Below, piece by piece: positions 26,084 to 34,341 of a DNA stretch of 64,000 bases. The notes below the pieces were generated by a model, which saw only the letters and a program-made list of their open reading frames with translations, was not told where the DNA came from and made no database searches. Position 1 is the first letter of the stretch. Each line of letters opens with the position of its first letter. The position numbers were made by a program, and so were the translations under genes. Source of the stretch: Hyphomonadaceae bacterium UKL13-1 (lineage in GTDB: Bacteria; Pseudomonadota; Alphaproteobacteria; Caulobacterales; Aquidulcibacteraceae). The stretch lies in the NCBI GenBank assembly GCA_001602435.1, contig CP012156.1, positions 1,880,001 through 1,944,000 of the forward strand, in the 5' to 3' direction.

Positions 26084-27283
26084 CTAGCCCGCGGCGACAA
26101 AGCCTTTCAGCACGTTGAACAAACCTGCCCTGTCGAGATCTTGGAAAGTCGCAAAAACGAATAAACTCAAGATACAAACAAGACCAACTTGGAAGCTGAT
26201 TGCCTGCACTTTTTCAGGGATCGGTTTACCACGAATAGCCTCAGCCGCATAAAATACCAAGTGCCCCCCGTCGAGAACTGGCAGAGGCAGGAGATTCATG
26301 AAGCCGACCGCAATGGAGAGGACCGCGGCAAGTCGTACCAAGCCGATACCGACTGATTCGGCGACTTTAACCGCGCTGGCATCAGGGCCCGCACTTTCCA
26401 CAGAGTTTTCTGTGACTTTACCGGCAATCTGATAGATGCCCAACGGCCCATTCAAATGGCCGGCCGACATGCCGCCCCGCAACAGGGCCGTAATGAAATT
26501 CACCTGCGTGCTGACGATTGACCCCGTTTGCTCGCCACCGCGCACCACTGCTTCAACAGGATTATAGGTGCGATGCTCGAGTGTGTCCTTGGTAAAGCGT
26601 GTTTCAATGCCCAAAAGGCCCTGTGTTTCGGTATCACCAAAGGGGGTTTTGCGCTCGACGACCTTCGGCGTCACGTTAATCGGAATTTCGGCACCGTCGC
26701 GCTTGAGCACAAGCCGCATTTCCTTGCCGCCGGAGACCATGATCGCGGTCTGCAATTCGACGAAATCATCGACTCTACGGTCATTGATCGCCACAACTTC
26801 ATCGCCAGCTTTGATGCCCGCGGCCGCCGCGGCACCATCTGGAAGCACGGCCGAAATCACCGGGCGCTGAACGGTTTCGCCAAACATCGCAAAGAAAATG
26901 GCAAACACGGCAATGGAGAAAGCAAAATTAAAGGCAGGCCCCGCAGCCGTCACCGCGGCGCGAATGCCCACCGGCTGGGCATGGAACAAACCACTGCTTT
27001 TATCGGCCTTGGCCTGGGTGACGTCGGGCTGCGACGCTGCGTCCTTATCGCCTTCAAATTTGACATAGCCACCCAAAGGTAAAGCCCCAATGCGCCAGCG
27101 AATGCCTGCCTTGGAGGTCCAAGCCAGAAGTTCGGGACCAAAGCCAATCGAGAAGGATTCAACCTTGACCTTAAACCAACGCGCGACTTGGAAGTGACCA
27201 AATTCGTGCACGAAAACGACGATGCCCAATACCGCCACGAAGGACGCAAGGCTGATTGCTATGCCGCCAATATTTTCTAACAT
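26084..27283 (-). CDS. rseP: RIP metalloprotease RseP
   Basis: The 399-residue membrane protease has HEFGH (HExxH zinc motif) in its first transmembrane helix, a periplasmic PDZ domain (about residues 130-215, AAAAGIKAGDEVVAINDRRVDDF), and the second active-site motif MNLLPLPVLDGGHLVFY. It cuts membrane-anchored regulators such as anti-sigma factors and clears signal peptides. The place between dxr and bamA is the common alphaproteobacterial and gammaproteobacterial order. Confidence 0.97.
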   Translation of the reverse strand: MLENIGGIAISLASFVAVLGIVVFVHEFGHFQVARWFKVKVESFSIGFGPELLAWTSKAGIRWRIGALPLGGYVKFEGDKDAASQPDVTQAKADKSSGLFHAQPVGIRAAVTAAGPAFNFAFSIAVFAIFFAMFGETVQRPVISAVLPDGAAAAAGIKAGDEVVAINDRRVDDFVELQTAIMVSGGKEMRLVLKRDGAEIPINVTPKVVERKTPFGDTETQGLLGIETRFTKDTLEHRTYNPVEAVVRGGEQTGSIVSTQVNFITALLRGGMSAGHLNGPLGIYQIAGKVTENSVESAGPDASAVKVAESVGIGLVRLAAVLSIAVGFMNLLPLPVLDGGHLVFYAAEAIRGKPIPEKVQAISFQVGLVCILSLFVFATFQDLDRAGLFNVLKGFVAAG

Positions 27284-27324
27284 CTCACCAAGAACTCCGG
27301 CCTAGGAGACACAAGTGCCTCGGC

Positions 27325-28533
27325 CTAAACTGAGACAAACTTGCGTTTCGCAATGTTTTGAGTGGCAATGCTACGGCCCGCTTCATCAGCAGCATAGACA
27401 TCATCCAAGTCTCCCAAAGCAGCATCCATGCCAAGGCGGCAGGCTTCATCCATGGTTTCCGACACGATTGCGGCAATTTCTGGAAAGGAAACATTACGAT
27501 CCAGAAAGGCTTGGACGGCCACTTCGTTGGCGGCGTTCAAGATTGTCGGGGCAGCCCCCGCCTTCTGCAGCGCACAGCGTGCAAGATTGAGCGCAGGAAA
27601 TCGTTCTAAATCAGGAACTTCAAAGTCGAGCTTCGCAATAGCCGCCAAGTCCAATCGTGGCGCTGACGTCACCAATCGGGCTGGCCAAGCCAGTGCATGG
27701 GCGATCGGGATGCGCATATCCGCTGCACCTAATTGTGCTAAAACACTGCCATCTTGGTACGCCACTAAACTGTGGATAACCGATTGCGGGTGAACCAGCA
27801 CCTCAATCTTGTTTTCCGGCATCCCAAAAAGAAGCGCAGCCTCGATCAACTCCAGTCCCTTGTTCATCAAAGTGGCACTATCGACCGAGATTTTCTGCCC
27901 CATAGACCAATTGGGATGGGCCACTGCCTGCTCTGGCGTTGCCGCTGCAATCGCGGCGGCACTCCAAGTGCGGAATGGGCCACCAGAGGCGGTTAGAATC
28001 AGTTTCTCGACCCGGTCTGATTTGTCCAAGACCTGGAAGATCGCATTATGCTCGCTGTCGACTGGGAGGATCGTGCCCCCACCGTCTCGCACCGCTTTCA
28101 AGAAAACCGAGCCTGCACAGACGAGGCATTCTTTATTTGCCAGCGCGATGGTGGCACCGCGCTTGGCTGCGGCGAGCGCCGGGGCGAGCCCTGCCGCCCC
28201 CACAATGGCGGCCATCACGACGTCGGCGGGCCGTGCGGCTGCTTCTACCAATGCCTCAGGTCCCAGACCGATTTCGGTGGGATGGCCAGCGAGGGCCGTT
28301 GTCAGCTGTTGGCCAAAGCGTGCATCGCCCAGCGCCACAAAACTGGCCCCAGTCAAAATGGCCTGTTCGGCGAGGCCTGCCCAATCGCGATTGGCGGTCA
28401 GCGCGACCACGCGATACGCATCACCCTGCCCGGCGGCGCGGGCACGTACATTGGCTTCCATCACCACATCCAATGTGGCTTGGCCAACAGAGCCCGTGGC
28501 CCCTAAAACAGTCAAAGATTTCGTCATGTTCAT
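27325..28533 (-). CDS. dxr: 1-deoxy-D-xylulose-5-phosphate reductoisomerase
   Basis: The 402-residue NADPH enzyme converts DXP to 2-C-methyl-D-erythritol-4-phosphate in the MEP isoprenoid pathway. Motifs: VLGATGSVGQATLDVV (NADPH), NKECLVCAGSVF, PVDSEHNAIFQ (metal and substrate), ILTASGGPFR, NWSMGQKISVDSATLMNKGLE and VHPQSVIHSLV. It shares ATGA with the stop of cdsA, so the first of two ATGs (28533) is chosen. Isoprenoid supply links it to UppS, two genes upstream. Confidence 0.98.
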   Translation of the reverse strand: MNMTKSLTVLGATGSVGQATLDVVMEANVRARAAGQGDAYRVVALTANRDWAGLAEQAILTGASFVALGDARFGQQLTTALAGHPTEIGLGPEALVEAAARPADVVMAAIVGAAGLAPALAAAKRGATIALANKECLVCAGSVFLKAVRDGGGTILPVDSEHNAIFQVLDKSDRVEKLILTASGGPFRTWSAAAIAAATPEQAVAHPNWSMGQKISVDSATLMNKGLELIEAALLFGMPENKIEVLVHPQSVIHSLVAYQDGSVLAQLGAADMRIPIAHALAWPARLVTSAPRLDLAAIAKLDFEVPDLERFPALNLARCALQKAGAAPTILNAANEVAVQAFLDRNVSFPEIAAIVSETMDEACRLGMDAALGDLDDVYAADEAGRSIATQNIAKRKFVSV

Positions 28534-29387
28534 GTGAGCATAGCGCGCAAACCGGGAATCGCTAGCAAAATGGCCACAAAGGCCAAAGCTGCGGCCAAAT
28601 GTCCATCAAGCCGATCCAGCACGCCGCCATGACCGGGAATAACGCCTGACGCGTCTTTCACCCCATAATGACGCTTTGCCAAGGATTCTAACAGGTCGCC
28701 CCCTTGCGAGACGACGGCCAAAAGCCAACCCACGAGTGCCCAAGCAACCGGATTACTGCCAGCGAGTAGCCCATACAGAGCCCCTGCCAGAATGCCTGCA
28801 ACCGTGCCGCCAATCGAACCAGACCAGGTTTTATTCGGGCTGATGAGTGGAAATAGCTTAGGTCCACCGACGACGCGACCGACCAAATAAGCCATCGAAT
28901 CTGTCGACCAGACGATGGCAAACAAGCCGAACATCAGGCTGCGGCCAATCTCATCCTGCCCCCGAAGCCCGGCTAACGCCCAACCCGATAAGGCGAGATA
29001 GATAGAGCCTGCCATGGCGAGAAACCCAAACTCTCGCGGGGATCGCACCAAGGTCAAAAAGAAGCCGAACGCAGCTAAAGCTTCAAAGCTGCGCGGCAAA
29101 AGCACAAAGCAAAGGCCACATACGGCAGCGATCAAAGATCGCGGTACGAGATCGACGGCTTTGGGCGCAATCATTCGGCCCCATTCAAAAGCCAGTGCGG
29201 CCATGATGGTTGCGGCCAGAAGCGCCCAGCCAATGCCGCCAAACCAAGCCCCAGTTAAGCTAAGCGCGACCATCACCACAGCTGAAACAAAGCGAACCCG
29301 CAGGTCTCCCCCTAATTTGTCAGCCGCTAAGCCAATGGAGAAGGCAGATTGCTTGGGGTCATGCTCCGGCGCTGAATTCAAAGTCAA
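28530..29387 (-). CDS. cdsA: Phosphatidate cytidylyltransferase
   Basis: A 285-residue integral membrane enzyme making CDP-diacylglycerol from phosphatidate and CTP. The signature is near the C-terminus: STDSMAYLVGRVVGGPKLFP, SPNKTWSGSIGG, GDLLESLAKRHYGVKDASG and PGHGGVLDRLDG. No ATG occurs before the first membrane helix. TTG at 29387 overlaps the uppS stop (TTGA) and has GGGG just upstream, giving exactly the usual CdsA length; longer frames would run deep into uppS. The start remains an inference. Confidence 0.94.
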   Translation of the reverse strand: MTLNSAPEHDPKQSAFSIGLAADKLGGDLRVRFVSAVVMVALSLTGAWFGGIGWALLAATIMAALAFEWGRMIAPKAVDLVPRSLIAAVCGLCFVLLPRSFEALAAFGFFLTLVRSPREFGFLAMAGSIYLALSGWALAGLRGQDEIGRSLMFGLFAIVWSTDSMAYLVGRVVGGPKLFPLISPNKTWSGSIGGTVAGILAGALYGLLAGSNPVAWALVGWLLAVVSQGGDLLESLAKRHYGVKDASGVIPGHGGVLDRLDGHLAAALAFVAILLAIPGLRAMLT

Positions 29388-30154
29388 ACGCCCCCGTAAC
29401 GACGGTTTCGTTTGGCAAAGACCTGCAGCGCTTCTTCCAATTGCGGTCGACCAAAGTCTGGCCAAAGCGTATCGAAAACAAGGAATTCAGCATAGGCCGA
29501 CTGCCAAATCAGGAAGTTCGACAACCGTTGCTCGCCGCTGGTGCGGATCACCAAATCTGGATTTGGCCAGTCGCGGCTGGGCAGGAATTGCGCTATTGTC
29601 TCAGGGCCAATCGTGGCAGGATCAAGCAGGCCTGCAGCTGCTTGGAGCGCAATCTCTTGAGTTGCACGGGCGATTTCTGCTTGGCCGCCATAGTTAAAGG
29701 CGATGACCAAAGTCATGATCGTATTGTCTGCCGTTTGCTTTTCAGCCTGATCCATCAAGGTCAGAATGTCGGCTGGTACACCCTCGCGCTCTCCCAGAAC
29801 GCGGATACGGACCCCTGCCCGATCAAGCCGCGCTAAATCAGAGCGAATAAATCCGCGCAATAGGCCAAACAAAGCTTCAATTTCATCGGGCGGCCTGCGC
29901 CAATTCTCGGTTGAGAACGCATAGACAGTCAGAACTTCAAGGCCGAGGTCGCCTGCAGCCTCGACTGTATTGCGCAGCGCTTGCACGCCAGCCGAATGTC
30001 CAAAGGCGCGCGGCATGCCCCGTGCGGTCGCCCAACGCCCATTGCCATCCATGATGATGGCGATATGGCGCGGACGCGCGCCTTCACTTTCACCGCCTCG
30101 AGGCGAAAGCTGATGTGCGGCCTTTGCGGCCCAGTCGGCGAGCGCCCCTGCCAT
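29384..30154 (-). CDS. uppS: Undecaprenyl diphosphate synthase
   Basis: The 256-residue cis-prenyltransferase extends farnesyl-PP to C55 undecaprenyl-PP, the lipid carrier for peptidoglycan and O-antigen. Motifs: HIAIIMDGNGRWATARG (catalytic Asp), GHSAGVQALRN, YAFSTENWRRP, FNYGGQAEI and PDLVIRTSGEQRLSNFL...SAYAEF. About 20 extra N-terminal residues precede the core. It is 1 nt from the frr stop and overlaps cdsA. Confidence 0.97.
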   Translation of the reverse strand: MAGALADWAAKAAHQLSPRGGESEGARPRHIAIIMDGNGRWATARGMPRAFGHSAGVQALRNTVEAAGDLGLEVLTVYAFSTENWRRPPDEIEALFGLLRGFIRSDLARLDRAGVRIRVLGEREGVPADILTLMDQAEKQTADNTIMTLVIAFNYGGQAEIARATQEIALQAAAGLLDPATIGPETIAQFLPSRDWPNPDLVIRTSGEQRLSNFLIWQSAYAEFLVFDTLWPDFGRPQLEEALQVFAKRNRRYGGV

Positions 30155-30155
30155 C

Positions 30156-30713
30156 CTAGACTTGCATGATCTCGTCTTCCTTCGTCTTCACGGTCTGGTC
30201 GACCTGCTTGACGAAGGAGTCGGTGGCTTCTTGGACTTGGGTGGAGAGCTTCTTCAACTGATCTTCGCTGATGTCGCCGTCTTTCTCAGACTTCTTCAAT
30301 TGCTCCATCGCGTCGCGGCGCACATTGCGGATGGCAACGCGGGCAGCTTCGGCATATTTGCCCGACAATTTCACCAGTTCGCGGCGGCGCTCTTCATTCA
30401 AGGGTGGAATGGGCACGCGCAGGGTCATGCCGTCAATCACAGGATTGAGGCCAATGCCGGCATTGCGGATGGCCTTGTCGACCACATTCACCATGGACTT
30501 TTCCCAAACAGTCACCGTCAACAAGCGCGGCTCGGGCGAGGAAATGGCCCCGACTTGGTTCAGGGGCACCATAGCACCATAGGATTCCACCATGACAGGC
30601 TCCAACAGATTGACGTTGGCCCGTCCGGTTCGCAAGCCTTGAAAATCGCTCTTCAAGGCTGTGATTGCGCCTTCCATTCGGCGTTTAGTGTCTTGGATAT
30701 CAAAGGTCGGCAT
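30156..30713 (-). CDS. frr: Ribosome recycling factor
   Basis: The 185-residue protein has normal RRF length and sequence: RMEGAITALKSDFQGLRTGRAN, PLNQVGAIS, VTVWEKSMV, IPPLNEERRRELVKLSGKYAE and ARVAIRNVRRDAM. RRF with EF-G splits post-termination ribosomes. It directly follows pyrH (3 nt) in the conserved rpsB-tsf-pyrH-frr order. Confidence 0.98.
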   Translation of the reverse strand: MPTFDIQDTKRRMEGAITALKSDFQGLRTGRANVNLLEPVMVESYGAMVPLNQVGAISSPEPRLLTVTVWEKSMVNVVDKAIRNAGIGLNPVIDGMTLRVPIPPLNEERRRELVKLSGKYAEAARVAIRNVRRDAMEQLKKSEKDGDISEDQLKKLSTQVQEATDSFVKQVDQTVKTKEDEIMQV

Positions 30714-30716
30714 GGT

Positions 30717-31454
30717 TCAGTTGTCCGTTATGACGGTGCAGACTCCGGTGCCCGCAAGCACCTCGGCCAAGCGCCCGGGTTGACGAATGTTGAAAACGAT
30801 AATCGGGATGTTGCTGTCGCGCATCATAGAAACTGCAGACGCATCCATCACTTTGAGGTTCTTTGCCAAGACGTCTGTATAGGACAGCTTGTCATAGCGG
30901 GTGGCAGTTGGATCGGTCTTGGGGTCCGCAGTATAGACGCCGTCAACGCCTGTGCCCTTCAGCAAAGCGTCACAGCCCATTTCAGCGGCGCGCAAAGCCG
31001 CACCCGAATCCGTGGTGAAAAACGGACTGCCAACACCGGCAGCGAAAATCACAATGCGGCCTTTTTCCATATGGCGCATCGCACGACGACGAATATAAGG
31101 CTCACAGACGGTTTGCATGGGAATGGCAGACTGCACCCGGGTGTGAACCCCAATGCTCTCCAAGGCCCCTTGCAGCGCCAGTGCATTCATGATGGTGGCC
31201 AACATGCCCATATAGTCTGCCGTGGCACGTTCCATCCCTTTGGCGGCACCTGAAATACCGCGGAAGATGTTGCCGCCACCAATGACCAAGCATAATTCAA
31301 TGCCAGAATCGCGGGCCGCCTTTACGTCGCGCGCAAATCCAAGACAGGTTTCTTGATCAATCCCAAACTGACCGTCGCCCATCAGCGCCTCGCCCGAAAT
31401 CTTGAGCAAGATCCGGCGCGGTTTCTGGTCTTTTGGCTTGGCTACTTCATTCAT
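30717..31454 (-). CDS. pyrH: UMP kinase
   Basis: The 245-residue bacterial-type UMP kinase makes UDP from UMP and ATP. Motifs: [13 protein letters not shown] (phosphate binding), [31 protein letters not shown] (UMP site) and the central [20 protein letters not shown], plus [17 protein letters not shown]. It heads the pyrH-frr-uppS-cdsA-dxr block; the 190-bp gap to tsf contains two stable hairpins. Confidence 0.98.
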   Translation of the reverse strand: MNEVAKPKDQKPRRILLKISGEALMGDGQFGIDQETCLGFARDVKAARDSGIELCLVIGGGNIFRGISGAAKGMERATADYMGMLATIMNALALQGALESIGVHTRVQSAIPMQTVCEPYIRRRAMRHMEKGRIVIFAAGVGSPFFTTDSGAALRAAEMGCDALLKGTGVDGVYTADPKTDPTATRYDKLSYTDVLAKNLKVMDASAVSMMRDSNIPIIVFNIRQPGRLAEVLAGTGVCTVITDN

Positions 31455-31533
31455 TTGGCTGCGTCTCCCAGCTTTCGACAGGCCTTAACATGACTCGCCC
31501 GAAAGCATGCAGGCAGGTCTTCTGACAGACCAA

Positions 31534-31595
31534 GGGCGGCACGCCAAGCATGCCGCCCTGTTTCTTGTCAGCAAAGTGTCATCTTACACTTTGCT
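31534..31595. other. Two stable hairpins in the tsf-pyrH gap
   Basis: GGGCGGCA / TGCCGCCC (8-bp stem, 31534-31558) and AGCAAAGTGT / ACACTTTGCT (perfect 10-bp stem, 6-nt loop, 31570-31595). T-runs follow them on the plus strand, not on the minus strand used by these genes, so they are poor terminators for tsf and may instead modulate mRNA stability or read-through into pyrH. Confidence 0.55.
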
Positions 31596-31644
31596 ATTTT
31601 CCGTCTATTCGGCAATCGCGGCCAAAAGACGACGAATTCTTAGC

Positions 31645-32568
31645 TTAAGTGCCGCTCAATGCGGCCACTTCTGCGGCGAAATCATCTTCTTTTTTCTCAA
31701 CGCCATCGCCCAGCTTGAACATCGCAAAGCCAGTGACTTCTGCGCTGATGCCAGCAGCCTTTGCCGTTTCAGCAACGAAAGCCGAGACGGTTTGATCTGG
31801 GTTCATGACGAATGGCTGCTGCAAGAGCACCACTTCTTCATAGAACTTGCGGATCCGGCCTTCGATCATGCGGGCAATCACGTCATCCGACTTACCGCTT
31901 TCGCGGGCTTGCTCGGTCAGAACTTGACGCTCGCGCTCAACCACGGCTGGGTCGAGATCGTCGGTCTTCAGCGACAGAGGCGCGGTCGCAGCAATGTGCA
32001 TCGCAACCTTGCGGCCGATGTCATTGGCAACAGCGGCGTCACCACCGGTTTCAACGCCAACCAACACGCCGATGCGGCCCAAGCCTTCACCGGTTGCGGT
32101 GTGGATATAAGAAGCCACAACGCCTTGGTTGACCGAAACCTTGGCCATGCGGCGCAAGGTCATGTTTTCGCCGATGGTGGCGATCAGATTGGTCACATAG
32201 TCGTTGACAGTGCCTTCACCGGCTGGCGAAGGTGCCGCACCCAATGCTTCCAAGCCGTCAAAGCCATGGGCCAGCTTGGTGATGCCGCTGACGGCTGCTT
32301 GGAACTGCTCGTTGCGCGACACGAAGTCGGTTTCAGCGTTCAGCTCGACCAACACACCGGTGTTGCCCGCGACGTAAACGCCAACCAAGCCTTCAGCCGC
32401 CGCACGGTCAGCTTTTTTCGCAGCCTTCGAAAGGCCCTTTGCACGCAACCAGTCAATCGATGCTTCGATGTCACCATTGTTTTCGGTCAGCGCTTTTTTG
32501 CAGTCCATCATGCCGACGCCGGTCTTCTCGCGAAGATCCTTAACGAGGGCAGCCGTAATCTCGGCCAT
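31645..32568 (-). CDS. tsf: Translation elongation factor Ts
   Basis: The 307-residue guanine-nucleotide exchange factor for EF-Tu begins [27 protein letters not shown] and has the two core subdomains ([24 protein letters not shown]). The start at 32568 has a strong GGAGG 6 nt upstream; the frame is open for 20 more codons but those precede the ribosome-binding site. It follows rpsB by 71 bp, the classical rpsB-tsf operon. Confidence 0.98.
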   Translation of the reverse strand: MAEITAALVKDLREKTGVGMMDCKKALTENNGDIEASIDWLRAKGLSKAAKKADRAAAEGLVGVYVAGNTGVLVELNAETDFVSRNEQFQAAVSGITKLAHGFDGLEALGAAPSPAGEGTVNDYVTNLIATIGENMTLRRMAKVSVNQGVVASYIHTATGEGLGRIGVLVGVETGGDAAVANDIGRKVAMHIAATAPLSLKTDDLDPAVVERERQVLTEQARESGKSDDVIARMIEGRIRKFYEEVVLLQQPFVMNPDQTVSAFVAETAKAAGISAEVTGFAMFKLGDGVEKKEDDFAAEVAALSGT

Positions 32569-32639
32569 AATCGCCTCCAGGGTAGAGTGTTTGTGGGGTC
32601 CGCCTTGGCCTGTGTCAGCACAAACCAAGGCGGGAAATT

Positions 32640-33455
32640 TTAAGCTTCAGCAGGAGCTTCGACGTCGCCATCAACCGATTCTGCGACAGCTTCTTCGGTG
32701 ATCTGAGCCAAAACAGGCTCAACTGGGTTTTCCATGGCACCCAAATCAACGCCCGAAGACGATTGACCTTCGGCCAAGCCATCCAAAGCTGCATCTGCAA
32801 TCAGGTCGCAGAACAATTGGATGGAACGCGCAGCGTCGTCGTTACCTGGGATTGGGAAATCGACTTCATCGGGATCGCAATTGCTGTCGATCATCGCCGC
32901 AACTGGGATACCCAATTTCTTGGCTTCTTTGATCGCGATTGCTTCCTTGTTGGTGTCGATTACGAACATCAAGTCAGGAATACCGCCCATGTCGCGAATC
33001 CCGCCGAGCGAACGCTCAAGCTTTTCATATTCGCGGGTCAGGTTCAGGATTTCTTTCTTGGTCAAACCTGCAGGTGCGTCGCCTTGCACAATGGCTTCAA
33101 CTTCGCGCATGCGGGCAATCGACTTTGAAATCGTCTGCCAATTGGTCAGCGTGCCACCCAGCCAACGGCTGTTGACATAATATTGGGCGCAGCGCTTTGC
33201 AGCAGCGGCCACAGGGTCGGATGCTTGACGCTTGGTGCCAACGAACAAGACGCGGCCGCCCTTTGCGGTTACGTCACGGACGCGCAGCAAAGCCTGATGC
33301 AACAAAGGCACAGTTTGGCTGAGGTCGATAATGTGGATGTTGGCGCGCTCGCCAAAGATGAAACGCTTCATCTTTGGGTTCCAACGGTGGGTCTGGTGAC
33401 CAAAGTGTGCGCCCACTTCGAGCAATTGGCGCATAGTAAATTCTGGCACTGCCAT
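32640..33455 (-). CDS. rpsB: 30S ribosomal protein S2
   Basis: The 271-residue protein begins [25 protein letters not shown], then [42 protein letters not shown] and [27 protein letters not shown]-terminal acidic/Ala tail (about 240-271) extends past the E. coli length of 241, as often in alphaproteobacteria. It is the first gene of the long envelope/translation cluster, and a terminator for the previous gene lies just upstream, so its promoter should be within 33456-33555. Confidence 0.98.
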   Translation of the reverse strand: MAVPEFTMRQLLEVGAHFGHQTHRWNPKMKRFIFGERANIHIIDLSQTVPLLHQALLRVRDVTAKGGRVLFVGTKRQASDPVAAAAKRCAQYYVNSRWLGGTLTNWQTISKSIARMREVEAIVQGDAPAGLTKKEILNLTREYEKLERSLGGIRDMGGIPDLMFVIDTNKEAIAIKEAKKLGIPVAAMIDSNCDPDEVDFPIPGNDDAARSIQLFCDLIADAALDGLAEGQSSSGVDLGAMENPVEPVLAQITEEAVAESVDGDVEAPAEA

Positions 33456-33555
33456 GGTATTTCAATCCTTTTTCCGGCTAGCCTCCGCGAGCAGGAGCGG
33501 CCTCGGAGTGAGAACCGCGCCGGATGGACGAACGACCCCTGCCCATCCCCAAAGG

Positions 33556-33585
33556 AATAAAAAAGGGTTCGCGCGCCGCGAGCCC
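33556..33585 (-). terminator. Intrinsic terminator after the lipoprotein gene
   Basis: On the minus strand GGGCTCGCG-GCG-CGCGAACCC forms a 9-bp stem with one mismatch and is followed by a run of six Ts. It lies 43 bp past the stop of the gene at 33628 and isolates it from rpsB. Confidence 0.85.
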
Positions 33586-33627
33586 GCGTGCGTGATGGCG
33601 GTCATGTAGGAGCAATGCCCTCAAAAC

Positions 33628-34266
33628 TCAAGGCTTGACGGCAGTTGGGGGTGTGGTTGGGGTAACGGCGTTCAGGCAAGCACCTGAATAAGCCAGCCAG
33701 TAAGGTTCATCAAAGCACGCGCCTAGGCGATCCACCACATCCAGATTGATCGGCCACACCGGCCCAGGCATGTTGAAGCGCCTTTCGTAGTCCGCGACCG
33801 CCTTGTCCCAATTCTTTGGCGGCGGCAGAGCCGCCAAGCCGGCCCGCGCTTGATCAAAGGCTTTTCTATCGCGCTGAAGGTAAGCAATCGTAGCATCGGC
33901 ATAAAAGTTTTGAGCGTCATCGCCTTCAGGCTTTGTCGCCTTGAAGGCGGCGATGGCTTTGCGCGAGTCACCCGCAGAAGCCCACATCTGCCCGAGGTGC
34001 CAATTAAGCGTCGCCACGCGTCTGGCTGGAATGTTTTTCTGATGCTTCTTAATGTAGGCCTCAATCAACCGCGCGCCGCGCGCCTCGCAGCCGTGCCGAT
34101 CGCCAACAGCACGCCACCCGCCTTTGAGGTCTTGGTCGAATTGTTCGAAATTGAGCGCGAGGAGGCGTTCGGTATCTTCGCGTGGCAATGGACAGGTATC
34201 TGCTTGTCCAATCGCTTGGCAGCCAGAGACAAGGATCAAAACCGCTAGGGCACCCAATAAATTCAT
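33628..34266 (-). CDS. Putative lipoprotein with TPR-like helices, function unknown
   Basis: A 212-residue protein beginning MNLLGALAVLILVSGC, whose LVSGC is a lipobox, so it is probably processed by signal peptidase II and anchored by an acylated Cys. The middle (about 70-160) is helical with an AAYL/AFK pattern typical of TPR-like repeats, for example WHLGQMWASAGDSRKAIAAFK. The C-terminus is Pro/Thr rich. I do not recognise the family by name. The frame is open to 34317, but the ATG at 34266 places the lipobox correctly. It sits between mfd and rpsB, with its own terminator. Confidence 0.7.
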   Translation of the reverse strand: MNLLGALAVLILVSGCQAIGQADTCPLPREDTERLLALNFEQFDQDLKGGWRAVGDRHGCEARGARLIEAYIKKHQKNIPARRVATLNWHLGQMWASAGDSRKAIAAFKATKPEGDDAQNFYADATIAYLQRDRKAFDQARAGLAALPPPKNWDKAVADYERRFNMPGPVWPINLDVVDRLGACFDEPYWLAYSGACLNAVTPTTPPTAVKP

Positions 34267-34341
34267 AAAAATCCGAACAACTGAAAACTTAGAAGACTTG
34301 AATGTGATCTCTTGCAAGAGCCGCCGTCAAGCCCTCGCCCC

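Noticed and set aside
30162-31253. 363-codon plus-strand open frame over frr and pyrH
   Set aside because: Spans two real genes on the other strand and the gap between them; not plausible as a protein.
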